In this document: in pieces, positions 26,331-34,516 of the stretch
Layout: the number at the start of each line of letters is the position of its first letter
Numbering within the stretch: position 1 is the stretch's first letter
Assembly (NCBI GenBank): GCA_020435965.1
Contig: JAGQYS010000057.1
Coordinates: 1 to 34,516 of the forward strand
DNA length: 34,516 bases
Source: Flavobacteriaceae bacterium
GTDB lineage: Bacteria; Bacteroidota; Bacteroidia; Flavobacteriales; Flavobacteriaceae
Direction: 5' to 3'
The notes under the pieces: model-generated
The model's input: the letters and a program-made list of their open reading frames with translations, nothing else
Database searches by the model: none
Told to the model about the DNA's origin: nothing
Position numbers and translations under genes: made by a program

Positions 26331-26426
26331 TGTGGTTTTGTAAAAGATTGTGTTGTTAAATATAGCAATTAATGAAACAATTATGTTATTCGGTTTCGTT
26401 ACTTTTTTTGTAGGAAGACTTTACTT

Positions 26427-27566
26427 TTATAAAATATAAACCACCAAAAACCCTAAATAACTTCCTAAAGCTGTACCCAATGTACCAACCAAAATGGCAG
26501 GTAAAACCAATTCTTTTCGATTAAAGGATTCAGCCAAAGCAATGGCTGTTGTACCACCACCAACATTGGCTTGACTTACAATGGCAATCATTTCCCAATC
26601 ACGATATAGTAAACCTCCTAAAAGAATAGTAATGACACCATGTAATATCACAGCTAATCCTGCAAATAGCAACAAGGTAACACCAACTTCTTTCAACTCT
26701 GCTACAGCATTTAACTCACAATAGGCTCCAATAACTGCTAAGAAAATAAATACCAAATACAAACCTAAATTATGACTGCCTTTTAAATTAGCTACAAACT
26801 TGGTTTGTGCTAACAATATGCCAATAGTTGATAATGTAAGTATGGAAGGTAATTGTGGTAGAGCTTTTGCTATCAATTCTGAAATATAAAAAGCAGCAAC
26901 ACCTAAAAAGAGCAACCACATTAGTGAGATTAAATCGATAGCTTCATCTTCTGGATGTACTTCGTTTACAGTTTTAAATGTATTTGTTTGTTTTTTGTCT
27001 TTCCAGAAACGCCTTAAAATCATTGGGAAAGCTAATGTGGCAATAATCCAAAGTGTTGTGACTACATTATCAACAGCAATAGTTCCAGCATAGAGAACAC
27101 CATTTTCTTGAAAGTTATACTCTAAAGCCACAGCATTAAAGTTAACGCTTCCTCCTGTGTATGTTCCTGTGAGCATGCCAGCAATAACTTTGGCGTCGTT
27201 TCCCAAAACAGATTCTGGAGACAATATAAACCACGATATAAGAATGCCTAAAGTAGTAGCAATAGAGCCAACTATGAATAAGCCAATCATAGGTAAACCT
27301 GCTTTTTTTATGGAGGTTAGATTAACATTGAGCAGTAAGTAAAAAATAGAAATAGGAGCGACGTAGTGAAAAATGCCACTGTACAACTCAATACTATTTG
27401 ATGCTGTTGGAATGAGGTTTAAGTTAGCCAAAACGGCTGTAAATAATATAACTAACAAGGCTGCGCCAAATTGTTTTCCGAATTTGGTTTTGCCTGCATA
27501 TGCAGCCAAAATGACCATAAGGCATAACATTGCCAATACATAAATAGGATTGCTAGTAAAGCTCAT
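26427..27566 (-). CDS. DUF819-family membrane protein (YjcL-like)
   Basis: The 379-residue polytopic protein has about ten hydrophobic helices and the DUF819 segments GTYTGGSVNFNAVA (about 135-148) and QANVGGGTTAIALA near the C-terminus, the two symmetric glycine-rich elements of the family. It is probably a transporter of unknown substrate. It is 96 nt upstream of the DUF885 gene on the same strand, so it could share a transcript with it. Confidence 0.85.
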   Translation of the reverse strand: MSFTSNPIYVLAMLCLMVILAAYAGKTKFGKQFGAALLVILFTAVLANLNLIPTASNSIELYSGIFHYVAPISIFYLLLNVNLTSIKKAGLPMIGLFIVGSIATTLGILISWFILSPESVLGNDAKVIAGMLTGTYTGGSVNFNAVALEYNFQENGVLYAGTIAVDNVVTTLWIIATLAFPMILRRFWKDKKQTNTFKTVNEVHPEDEAIDLISLMWLLFLGVAAFYISELIAKALPQLPSILTLSTIGILLAQTKFVANLKGSHNLGLYLVFIFLAVIGAYCELNAVAELKEVGVTLLLFAGLAVILHGVITILLGGLLYRDWEMIAIVSQANVGGGTTAIALAESFNRKELVLPAILVGTLGTALGSYLGFLVVYIL

Positions 27567-27631
27567 GTGGTTAGTTTTTACTGAGGTAAGTTAACAATTT
27601 TATCGCAACCTAAAATGTATTAAACTTCAAA

Positions 27632-27655
27632 CGCCAAGACATAAATGCCTTGGCG
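27632..27655 (-). terminator. Hairpin after the OmpA-family gene
   Basis: The stem CGCCAAG/CTTGGCG (27632-27638/27649-27655) with a 10-nt loop is followed on the minus strand by TTTGAAG. It is a possible weak terminator 34 nt past the stop at 27690. Confidence 0.45.
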
Positions 27656-27689
27656 CCGAAGATAAAGGGACTTGTCGATTTGGTTATCG

Positions 27690-29237
27690 TTAATGTTTTA
27701 CAAATTCTACACGTCTATTTTGGGCTTTGCCATCTGCGGTTGCGTTGTCGCCAACTGGTTCGCTTTCACCTTTGCCTTCTGTGGTGAGTCTGTCTTCAGA
27801 AATTTTATAGACTTCAATTAGGGCTTGCTTTACAGCGTCTGCCCTGGCTTTGGACAATTTTAGGTTGGCATCGTCTGTACCATCAGCATCTGTGTGACCA
27901 ATAATGTTTAATTTCATGTTTTCGTCTTGCATGAGCACTTGAGATATTTGGCGTATGATGCCATAGGATTGCGATTTAATATTGGCTGAACCAGAATCGA
28001 ATAAAATACCATTGGTAGATACGCGACCTTCGGCCATTAATTGTCTCCTGAGATCTAAGCCACCTTCGGCAATTTTAAGATTTTGGATAAAAATTCTGTC
28101 CTCTCCATCTCTTAATCCATAAAGGTTAAATTTTAAGAAGCCAATTTTTTCTGGGTTATAAATAAACTGTGGAATATCGACATATTTTGTTTCATTAACC
28201 CAAAGCCTGAATCTTTTTTTATTTACAGCAATTGAAATATGAGGTTGGTTAATAACATCATTTCGGATATCTGCATTTAGTGCAGAATTAATTTTTCGTT
28301 CTGCTGTGTCTGTATTGGATACGTGTATACTAAACGCTCCATATTGTCCAAAAGGAATTGAGGCCTGTACTTTATTTTGGCTAGGTGCAAAACCGTTTTG
28401 ATCTTCGATAGTGATATTTAACCTTGCTGTTGACGATGTTTGTTTTCCTAGACCTTGAGTAAAAAGATCAAATTCTATTGTGTATTCTTCTGGTAATTTG
28501 TCTGATATTAATGGTATGTACATGATGTTGTATCCAGCTTTCATTTCAAACCAATTGCCTTCTGCTTTACTTAGCTTTACAACTTCGCCTGTTCCGTTTG
28601 TGTTCCATTTGCTTGGGAAGTCGCCAATAAAGTCTTGTGAAAAATCGTCAAAATAAATAAGTTTATCTCCAGGTACGAAGTCAAACTTGCTGTAAACCTC
28701 TAATTTGTCTGATGCATTTTCATTTGCATCAATTGAGTCGTCATCATTTTGATTGTTTGAGTCGTCTATCATTTCCTCTTCTTCATCGTCATCGTCGTCA
28801 TCTTCAACTTCGTCATCACTTTTTTCGCCGAATAGCAATTCTTTGGCAGTTTTCATGCTATACCTCAAAGCTTTTTGAGCCTTGTTGACCTGCAAGGTTG
28901 CTTTGCCTTTTTTAAGCATGCTTAAACCGTCTAAATCTGACAGGATATTTGGAGTGCTTTCAGTTAGCACAGTTACTTCTGCAAGTGCCTCTTCCAACAC
29001 ATCAATATCGTCATCGTCTAAAGGTGTTCCTGCTTTTGCATAACCATCGTATTTGTAAACTTTATCGTAAATGTCAAAAGATTCGCGTACAAAATTATCA
29101 ATGTTTGTAGCTCCTACGCGACTGCTTGGTCGTTTAATTCGTTTGGTTTGTGCATCAATGTTAGTTGAAAACAAAAACATGAAAAGTAAAGCTACAGTAA
29201 CTTTTGGTAATGAATTTATACTGATGAGTGCTTTCAT
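27690..29237 (-). CDS. OmpA-family protein with acidic linker and jelly-roll-like middle domain
   Basis: The 515-residue protein has a signal peptide (cleavage after Ala29), an N-terminal helical region, and a very acidic run at about 140-170 (DDEVEDDDDDDEEEE). A beta-rich middle part (about 190-390) recalls concanavalin/LamG-like folds. The C-terminal OmpA domain is at about 405-515, with ILFDSGSANI, IIGHTDADGTDDANLKLSKARA and GKAQNRRVEF (the peptidoglycan-binding Asp/Arg elements). It should tether the outer membrane to peptidoglycan. The acidic run resembles Ca2+-binding linkers of OmpA proteins, but no thrombospondin-3 repeat is obvious. Confidence 0.9.
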   Translation of the reverse strand: MKALISINSLPKVTVALLFMFLFSTNIDAQTKRIKRPSSRVGATNIDNFVRESFDIYDKVYKYDGYAKAGTPLDDDDIDVLEEALAEVTVLTESTPNILSDLDGLSMLKKGKATLQVNKAQKALRYSMKTAKELLFGEKSDDEVEDDDDDDEEEEMIDDSNNQNDDDSIDANENASDKLEVYSKFDFVPGDKLIYFDDFSQDFIGDFPSKWNTNGTGEVVKLSKAEGNWFEMKAGYNIMYIPLISDKLPEEYTIEFDLFTQGLGKQTSSTARLNITIEDQNGFAPSQNKVQASIPFGQYGAFSIHVSNTDTAERKINSALNADIRNDVINQPHISIAVNKKRFRLWVNETKYVDIPQFIYNPEKIGFLKFNLYGLRDGEDRIFIQNLKIAEGGLDLRRQLMAEGRVSTNGILFDSGSANIKSQSYGIIRQISQVLMQDENMKLNIIGHTDADGTDDANLKLSKARADAVKQALIEVYKISEDRLTTEGKGESEPVGDNATADGKAQNRRVEFVKH

Positions 29238-29392
29238 AAATAAAAAATTTAATTAATAGCGATACGTTCAGTTAGTACATAGGATTTGGGCGAAACCAAA
29301 AATCTCAAAAAAGAGAATTAATGGGTTTTTAGCTAAAATATTAGGGAGAAATTCAAATGTAAAATTAAATGCTTAATTACCAAAGCATTGAA

Positions 29393-31744
29393 TCAATTTT
29401 TTTGATAAATAATTATGGAGTTGCTATCACCAATGGCAACAAACTCTAAGTTACTGTCTTTATCAATATTTTTAAAATCGATAGCTGAATTGCCATATAC
29501 TGGGAAATTATTTTGAATCTTTGCCAAGCTATCAAATAAATACACCTTTTTGGTTTGTAAGTCAGTGACACTCACGTAAATTTTATCATTGATGTAGAAG
29601 ATGATAGGGTTTGTGTAATTGCCAAAATCAAGCTCGAAGGTATTTTGTTTAATGGTTAAATTGTTTTCTGATAGTGTAGCAATGGTTTTGCTTGTAGCAG
29701 TAACAGCGTGGTTTTTGTCAAGGTTAAGACTTTGTTTACTGACGCTACCTGAAGTGTTTACTTGAACCAAATCACCATTTCTATTGGTGGTTGTAAATAA
29801 GTCTTTGTAAAGATAAATATCGTTTTCAGAAAAATCAATGGATTCTTTAACATCAATTCTGGTTTGTCCTTGTCTATTTAATATTTTCATGGTATTGCCA
29901 GCTGCAAATACAATATAATCTTTATTGTTAATTCTAAAATGTTGTGGTTGGGTTTTGATTTCGGCAGCTTTTTGATATTTAAACCCATTAACACTTTTAC
30001 CGCTTACATTGTACATAAGTAAGTCGTTACCTTGAGTGACTAGCAAACGATAATTTTTGTTGTTGTCATAGTCAAACACTGATAAGGGTTGTGTAATGTT
30101 GTCATTAAAATTTAAAGGGAATGGTCCAACATCATTGCCATTTCTATCAATTACGTACACACGATTTGGAGTGGCGAAGGCAAGTTGTAACCTTCCGTTT
30201 TTGTAAATATCAATTTGATTAATTTTACCAAGAATATTACCATTAAGGCGTTTTTTCCAGAGTATTTTTCCTTGGTTAGAAATCAAATATAAATTGTTGT
30301 TGATGTCTTGCACCACAATATCTTCCTGATTGTTGCGATAGTTGGTTACAAACTGCGGATTTGTAAGCACATCAGCATCAAGCGTAATGTTGAATTCTTC
30401 TGAAATGGTATTGGAAACTGCTCTGGATTTATTTTTATTAATGTTGATGTTTACATGCATGAAATCTTCATCTTGAACAAACTGAAAAGTAGAAAATTTA
30501 TAATCACTTAAATTTATATTACTTGATTTAAGGTTGAAAATTTTTGAAGTGATATTCTCTAATTTATCAGAATCTGCAACGAGCAATAATGAAGATTCGT
30601 CACTAATATTTGAATAGCTATTTAAAAGGGCTTGATTTTTGCTAAGTGTGGCGCCATTTTGATAATTAGCGATAATGGTTTGCAAGTCAGATTCTGAATT
30701 GGCAAACACAAAGTAGTTATCCATATTGGCATAGAAACTCAATTCCACATCAGATAGTAAAGGGCAGAATATGGTTTTGAAAAACTGTGGAGAATTAAAT
30801 TGTAAGATATTGATTTCTCTAAATGTAGATACAATATCTTGATGCTCTAACAAGCCATCTTTTGTGGTTGCAGGATCTAATGAGTTTGCAACAACCACTG
30901 GACTATTATTTAAATAAATTTCGCCAATTTCGTTGATTGAATGAAGCCAAAAATCGTTTAATGTTGAGTCTATTTTTTGGGTTGTATAGTGTTCTATGTT
31001 GGCTTTTAAAATGTCATAATTGTTAAACGTGAAACTTAAAAATCCTTTGCTATCGTTAGGAGCAATATTGGAAAGCGTGTTTTCTTGTGGAGTTGTTTTG
31101 TTGAAAATGTTTAGTAAATCAGTGGTGGTTGCATCAGAAATTGCAATACCATTTAAATTAAGTTCACCAGAAGTTACACTTGCATCCAACATAATTGAGT
31201 TTGCCATTGTTTTTTCATTAAACATGGCTTGTCCTAAACTGTCTGTACTTTTGTTATTTAGATATACTGAAAATGAAGCGTTAGTGCTTGTGGTTTGTGC
31301 GAGTTCATCAAAATCAGAATGCGGTTTTGGTTGAAGTTTATCAATAATGCTTTTTGAAGTAGAGGCTATGTAAATGCTATCAATCATCTTGTAGAAAAAA
31401 GAAGTTGAATCTATTTTGGTGCCACCAAACAAACTATCGTTATGCTTTGTAATTATGGATATTTCTTCGTCATTCTCAGCGTTGCTAAAACAGAGTAAAA
31501 CTGGGTTAACTGTTTTTAGGTTTTTGAGTAGGTCTGTATCGAGTAAGCGTAATTGTTTGTTATAAGTTTTATTGAAAAAATCGTTGTTTTTTAAGTCGTT
31601 TTTAAAAGATTCAAGATCAGAAATTTTAAAAACAGTTGTCGTATTTTCAGGAATTAAATGAGAGAGTTTAGTGGTGTTTTTGGTATTGGAATTGCAGCCA
31701 ATAAGCATTGAAAATAAAATAAATGCAACAAGTATTTTTTTCAT
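29393..31744 (-). CDS. Large lipoprotein with beta-propeller-like C-terminal half
   Basis: I start this gene at the Met at 31744 (MKKILVAFILFSMLIGC), which gives a clean lipoprotein signal (lipobox LIGC) and 783 residues; the open frame reaches 31792 but would then overlap rnhB and bury the signal peptide. The N-terminal half is a variable, adhesin-like beta/alpha region. The C-terminal half (about 450-783) has repeated blades such as NLYLISNQGKILWKKRL, NRVYVIDRNGNDVGPFPL and MKILNRQGQTRID, as in PQQ-like or FG-GAP propellers. Its function is unknown. It follows rnhB with a 37-nt gap and is likely co-transcribed with it. Confidence 0.8.
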   Translation of the reverse strand: MKKILVAFILFSMLIGCNSNTKNTTKLSHLIPENTTTVFKISDLESFKNDLKNNDFFNKTYNKQLRLLDTDLLKNLKTVNPVLLCFSNAENDEEISIITKHNDSLFGGTKIDSTSFFYKMIDSIYIASTSKSIIDKLQPKPHSDFDELAQTTSTNASFSVYLNNKSTDSLGQAMFNEKTMANSIMLDASVTSGELNLNGIAISDATTTDLLNIFNKTTPQENTLSNIAPNDSKGFLSFTFNNYDILKANIEHYTTQKIDSTLNDFWLHSINEIGEIYLNNSPVVVANSLDPATTKDGLLEHQDIVSTFREINILQFNSPQFFKTIFCPLLSDVELSFYANMDNYFVFANSESDLQTIIANYQNGATLSKNQALLNSYSNISDESSLLLVADSDKLENITSKIFNLKSSNINLSDYKFSTFQFVQDEDFMHVNININKNKSRAVSNTISEEFNITLDADVLTNPQFVTNYRNNQEDIVVQDINNNLYLISNQGKILWKKRLNGNILGKINQIDIYKNGRLQLAFATPNRVYVIDRNGNDVGPFPLNFNDNITQPLSVFDYDNNKNYRLLVTQGNDLLMYNVSGKSVNGFKYQKAAEIKTQPQHFRINNKDYIVFAAGNTMKILNRQGQTRIDVKESIDFSENDIYLYKDLFTTTNRNGDLVQVNTSGSVSKQSLNLDKNHAVTATSKTIATLSENNLTIKQNTFELDFGNYTNPIIFYINDKIYVSVTDLQTKKVYLFDSLAKIQNNFPVYGNSAIDFKNIDKDSNLEFVAIGDSNSIIIYQKN

Positions 31745-31781
31745 TGAGGGTAAATAATAATCTCGTTTTGCAAAGGTATAA

Positions 31782-32381
31782 TTAAAATTCAAAAGTCAAT
31801 TGTTCAGGCAACAACTTAAAAGATTTTCTATGATATTTTGTGATGCCATATTTTTTAATGGCTTCACGATGCTCAACAGTTGGGTAGCCCTTGTTTTGAA
31901 TCCAATTATACATTGGGAATTCTTCGTGAATTTTTTCCATATAAGCATCTCTGTAGGTTTTTGCCAAAACAGAAGCAGCAGCAATGTTTAGGTATTTTCC
32001 GTCGCCTTTAATAATGGTTTGATGAGGTATGGTTTTAAAAGGTTTGAATTTGTTGCCATCAACAGAAATGAATTCAACTTGAGTGTCTAGCTTTTCAATT
32101 GATTGATGCATTGCTAATATTGATGCGTTTAGAATATTAATCTCATCAATTTTTTCTTGAAACACATGTGCAACGCCAAAGCAAACAGCACCATTTTCAA
32201 TAATTGGTTTTAAAGCATCACGTTTTTTGTGAGATAGTTGTTTTGAGTCGTTTAAAATTTTGTTCTTAAAATTTAAAGGTAGAATTACAGCAGCAGCAGT
32301 AACTGGACCAGCCAAACAACCACGACCAGCTTCGTCTGTGCCACACTCAAAATTAAATTCAGAATATTTTAACTTTAGCAT
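31782..32381 (-). CDS. rnhB: Ribonuclease HII
   Basis: RNase HII cuts RNA in RNA-DNA hybrids, removing misincorporated ribonucleotides. The 199-residue protein shows [14 protein letters not shown] (catalytic Asp16 and Glu17), ISVDGNKF (third acidic residue) and [12 protein letters not shown] (fourth, the last Asp), which is the full DEDD set. It starts 133 nt from the divergent porin start. Confidence 0.97.
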   Translation of the reverse strand: MLKLKYSEFNFECGTDEAGRGCLAGPVTAAAVILPLNFKNKILNDSKQLSHKKRDALKPIIENGAVCFGVAHVFQEKIDEINILNASILAMHQSIEKLDTQVEFISVDGNKFKPFKTIPHQTIIKGDGKYLNIAAASVLAKTYRDAYMEKIHEEFPMYNWIQNKGYPTVEHREAIKKYGITKYHRKSFKLLPEQLTFEF

Positions 32382-32464
32382 TTAAATATTTACAAGTTTA
32401 AAGCGTTATGGTGTTTTCTTATTGCGTTTCTTTGGTAAAAAAACTAAATCCATAAGATATTTAC

Positions 32465-32472
32465 TATTTTTG
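32465..32472 (+). promoter_or_regulatory. Candidate -7 box of the porin gene
   Basis: TATTTTTG matches TAnnTTTG and lies 43 nt upstream of the porin ATG at 32515. Because it is downstream of an earlier in-frame ATG (32422), it also argues for the later start. Confidence 0.45.
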
Positions 32473-32514
32473 CCCAAGTTTTTTCAATTTAAGTCAACCC
32501 TTTTAGTCATATTC

Positions 32515-34494
32515 ATGAATAGATTAATCATTTTATTTTGCTTTTTTGCTATTGGCGTTTTACAAGCTCAGGTGACTAATCCTATAAAATTGAATACAAA
32601 AGAGCTTAAAGATCCTATACGAGGAGACAGAAATGATACATTAAGTAATGTTGGTTCCAGAAGAAATACTTCAAATAGAAACATAAAAAATAAAGACGCA
32701 AAAATTACAGATTACAAAATCATATCTGTAGAAAATGATACGATTTTTGCTGATACTACGCTTACAATATATAAGGATTATAAATTTAATTATCTGAGAA
32801 AAGACTATTTTGACATACTTCCTTTTTCAAATATTGGACAAACATTTAACACCTTGAGCTATAATTTTAAAGATGAAAGTTTAATGCCAAAATTTGGAGC
32901 CAGAGCGCTGCATTTTAATTATAAAGAAATTAATGATATCTATTATTATTATGTGCCAACACCTTTTACAGAGTTAATGTATAAAACGGCTTTTGAACAA
33001 GGTCAGTTGTTAGAATCGATGTTTACTGTAAATACATCAAAGCAATTTAATTTTTCTGTTGGATACAAAGGATTGAGATCGTTGGGCAAGTATCAACACA
33101 TACTAACTAGTACTGGGAACTTTTATTTCAGTACAAATTATAAAACTAAAAATAACAGATATAATTTAAGAGCGCATCTCTCAGCTCAAGATATATTAAA
33201 TGAGCAAAATGGAGGTATACAAGATGATGACATTGTTAATTTTGAATCTGGAAACCCTGAATTTCTTGATCGCTCAGTTTTCGATCCAGCCTTTGAAAAT
33301 GCCAATAGTGTTTTAAAGGGAAATAGATATTATATTGAACATGCTTATAATTTAATTCAGCAAAAAGATTCTATTTCACACAATATTTTAAGCATTGGAA
33401 ACACATTTTCTTATGAAGATAAAGGTTATAAGTTTGAACAAACTACACAAAATGATTTCTTTGGAGATGCTTTTATTGCTGCTAGTATAAGAGACAAGGT
33501 GTCTTTGCAAGACATTTATATTGATGTAAATGCTAAGTACATTAATAATACAGTTGGTGTTCTAAAATTTAAAGCAGCTTATAATAAATATAACTATGGT
33601 TATAATAAGCTGGTGACTTTAAATTCTAATAATATAACAAACAGATTAAAAGGGAATGTATTCTCTGTTGGAGGTGAATACCAAAATAAAATTGGTGAGT
33701 TTCATGTTGAGGGTAAGTTTGGATTAAACATTTCTGGAGATTTTGATGGCAATTATTTGTCAGGTAGAGCAGGTTATAATGTAAATGAAGATTTTGAAAT
33801 TAGTGCAGGAATCAATATCAATTCTAGAGCAGCTAACTATAACTTCTTATTATACCAAAGTGATTACATCAATTATAATTGGGAGAATGAATTTAGTAAT
33901 GTTGAAACAAAACAACTCTCATTTAAATTAGAGTCTGATAAAATAGCAACCATGGAAGTTGATTATTCCACTATTAATAACTACACTTATTTTGGTCTCT
34001 CAGAAATAGACAGTTTGGTAAAGCCTTTTCAAACAGCCAGCACAATTAACTATTTCAGGGCAAAGCTTAGTAAAGAAATTAAATGGCGAAATTTTGCTTT
34101 AAACAATACTATAAGATATCAAAAAGTAGTCGATGGAGAAGGAGTGTTAAATATTCCAGAAATTGTAACAAAGAACACACTCTATTACTCCAATCACTTT
34201 TTTAAAAAAGCGTTGTTTTTGCAAACTGGAATTACATTCAATTATTTTACAGAATATAATATGAATGCTTATAATCCATTATTAGCAGAGTTTTATGTTC
34301 AGAATGAAACCAAGCTAGGAGGCTTTCCAAGATTAGACTTCTTTATTAATGCTAAAATACGCCAAACAAGAATTTTCTTTAAGGCAGAACACTTTAATTC
34401 AGCTTTTACAGGATATAATTACTATTCAGCACCTAACTATCCTTATAGAGATTTTGCCGTTCGCTTTGGTTTAGTGTGGAATTTCTTCTTGTAA
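32515..34494 (+). CDS. Putative porin (Porin_10-like outer-membrane barrel)
   Basis: From the Met at 32515 (MNRLIILFCFFAIGVLQAQ) the protein has a standard signal peptide and 659 residues. An upstream ATG at 32422 would add 31 residues before the signal and lies upstream of the likely promoter. After a polar N-terminal part, the chain is a long series of alternating amphipathic beta-strands ending FAVRFGLVWNFFL, with the C-terminal aromatic residue usual for outer-membrane barrels. This is the common Bacteroidota putative porin (PF14121) type; the solute is not known. Confidence 0.85.
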   Translation: MNRLIILFCFFAIGVLQAQVTNPIKLNTKELKDPIRGDRNDTLSNVGSRRNTSNRNIKNKDAKITDYKIISVENDTIFADTTLTIYKDYKFNYLRKDYFDILPFSNIGQTFNTLSYNFKDESLMPKFGARALHFNYKEINDIYYYYVPTPFTELMYKTAFEQGQLLESMFTVNTSKQFNFSVGYKGLRSLGKYQHILTSTGNFYFSTNYKTKNNRYNLRAHLSAQDILNEQNGGIQDDDIVNFESGNPEFLDRSVFDPAFENANSVLKGNRYYIEHAYNLIQQKDSISHNILSIGNTFSYEDKGYKFEQTTQNDFFGDAFIAASIRDKVSLQDIYIDVNAKYINNTVGVLKFKAAYNKYNYGYNKLVTLNSNNITNRLKGNVFSVGGEYQNKIGEFHVEGKFGLNISGDFDGNYLSGRAGYNVNEDFEISAGININSRAANYNFLLYQSDYINYNWENEFSNVETKQLSFKLESDKIATMEVDYSTINNYTYFGLSEIDSLVKPFQTASTINYFRAKLSKEIKWRNFALNNTIRYQKVVDGEGVLNIPEIVTKNTLYYSNHFFKKALFLQTGITFNYFTEYNMNAYNPLLAEFYVQNETKLGGFPRLDFFINAKIRQTRIFFKAEHFNSAFTGYNYYSAPNYPYRDFAVRFGLVWNFFL

Positions 34495-34509
34495 CTTATT
34501 GACAATAAG
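34495..34509. other. Short hairpin after the porin gene
   Basis: CTTATT-GAC-AATAAG directly follows the TAA stop and could be the start of a terminator, but the window ends a few bases later before any T-run can be judged. Confidence 0.3.
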
Positions 34510-34516
34510 GGTACAT

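Noticed and set aside
31745-31792. Upstream start of the large lipoprotein
   Set aside because: It overlaps rnhB and puts 16 residues before a clean lipoprotein signal.
32422-32514. Upstream porin start
   Set aside because: It precedes the probable promoter box at 32465-32472 and would bury the signal peptide.

Overview
The window looks like chromosomal DNA from a marine-type Flavobacteriaceae bacterium (Bacteroidota). The sequence is AT-rich and carries lineage-typical families: Porin_10-like porin, TIGR04076, DUF5522, DUF4136, a DUF5117-type metzincin, carboxypeptidase-regulatory/TonB-plug proteins, and double-glycine Cys-rich peptides. It also has TAnnTTTG promoter boxes and the short 'gagcgcagtcgaag' / 'gagcttgtcgaag' interspersed repeats that litter flavobacterial genomes. 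Genus cannot be decided from the sequence alone.

Layout. (1) 1-4036, minus strand, is the accessory part. It holds a fused C39-like/VKOR/thioredoxin membrane protein, a 67-residue double-glycine peptide with six core cysteines, and a surface-type protein with two carboxypeptidase-regulatory domains, a TonB plug and TPRs but no barrel. The start of a second such peptide gene lies at the left edge. An ~88-bp element precedes each peptide start. Read on the plus strand it looks like a tiny RNA gene (TAnnTTTG box, hairpins, intrinsic terminator). (2) 4334-7125, minus: DUF5522 mini-protein, urocanate hydratase (hutU) and a DUF4136 lipoprotein form a tight operon. (3) 7262-10610, plus: four overlapping or abutting genes encode a small HExxH membrane protein, an ACC-deaminase-like PLP enzyme, a glucosaminidase-LysM lipoprotein and hemL. 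(4) 10671-15167, minus: three separately terminated envelope genes (Spy/CpxP-like protein, lipoprotein metzincin, FN3 diheme cytochrome). (5) 15339-17535, plus: tandem overlapping alpha/beta hydrolases and a secreted acidic repeat protein. (6) 17615-21587: lysS, yqaE/Pmp3 (a 52-residue gene), lipB and an NdpA-like nucleoid protein. (7) 21795-27566, minus: DUF885 metallohydrolase, aldo/keto reductase, NhaC antiporter and TIGR04076 protein in a tight operon, with a DUF819 membrane protein upstream. (8) 27690-34494: OmpA-family protein, RNase HII with a large lipoprotein, and a putative porin.

Working together: region 1 is the best candidate for an unusual system. The C39-like domain has lost its nucleophilic cysteine but could still bind double-glycine leaders, and it is fused to a complete disulfide-forming module (VKOR plus thioredoxin-like domain) beside a six-cysteine double-glycine peptide. 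A leader-guided disulfide maturation system is the natural hypothesis, with the plug/TPR protein as a surface or export partner and the repeated element as a regulator. The rest is mostly housekeeping and envelope physiology. No tRNA, rRNA, CRISPR array, prophage or transposase was seen.
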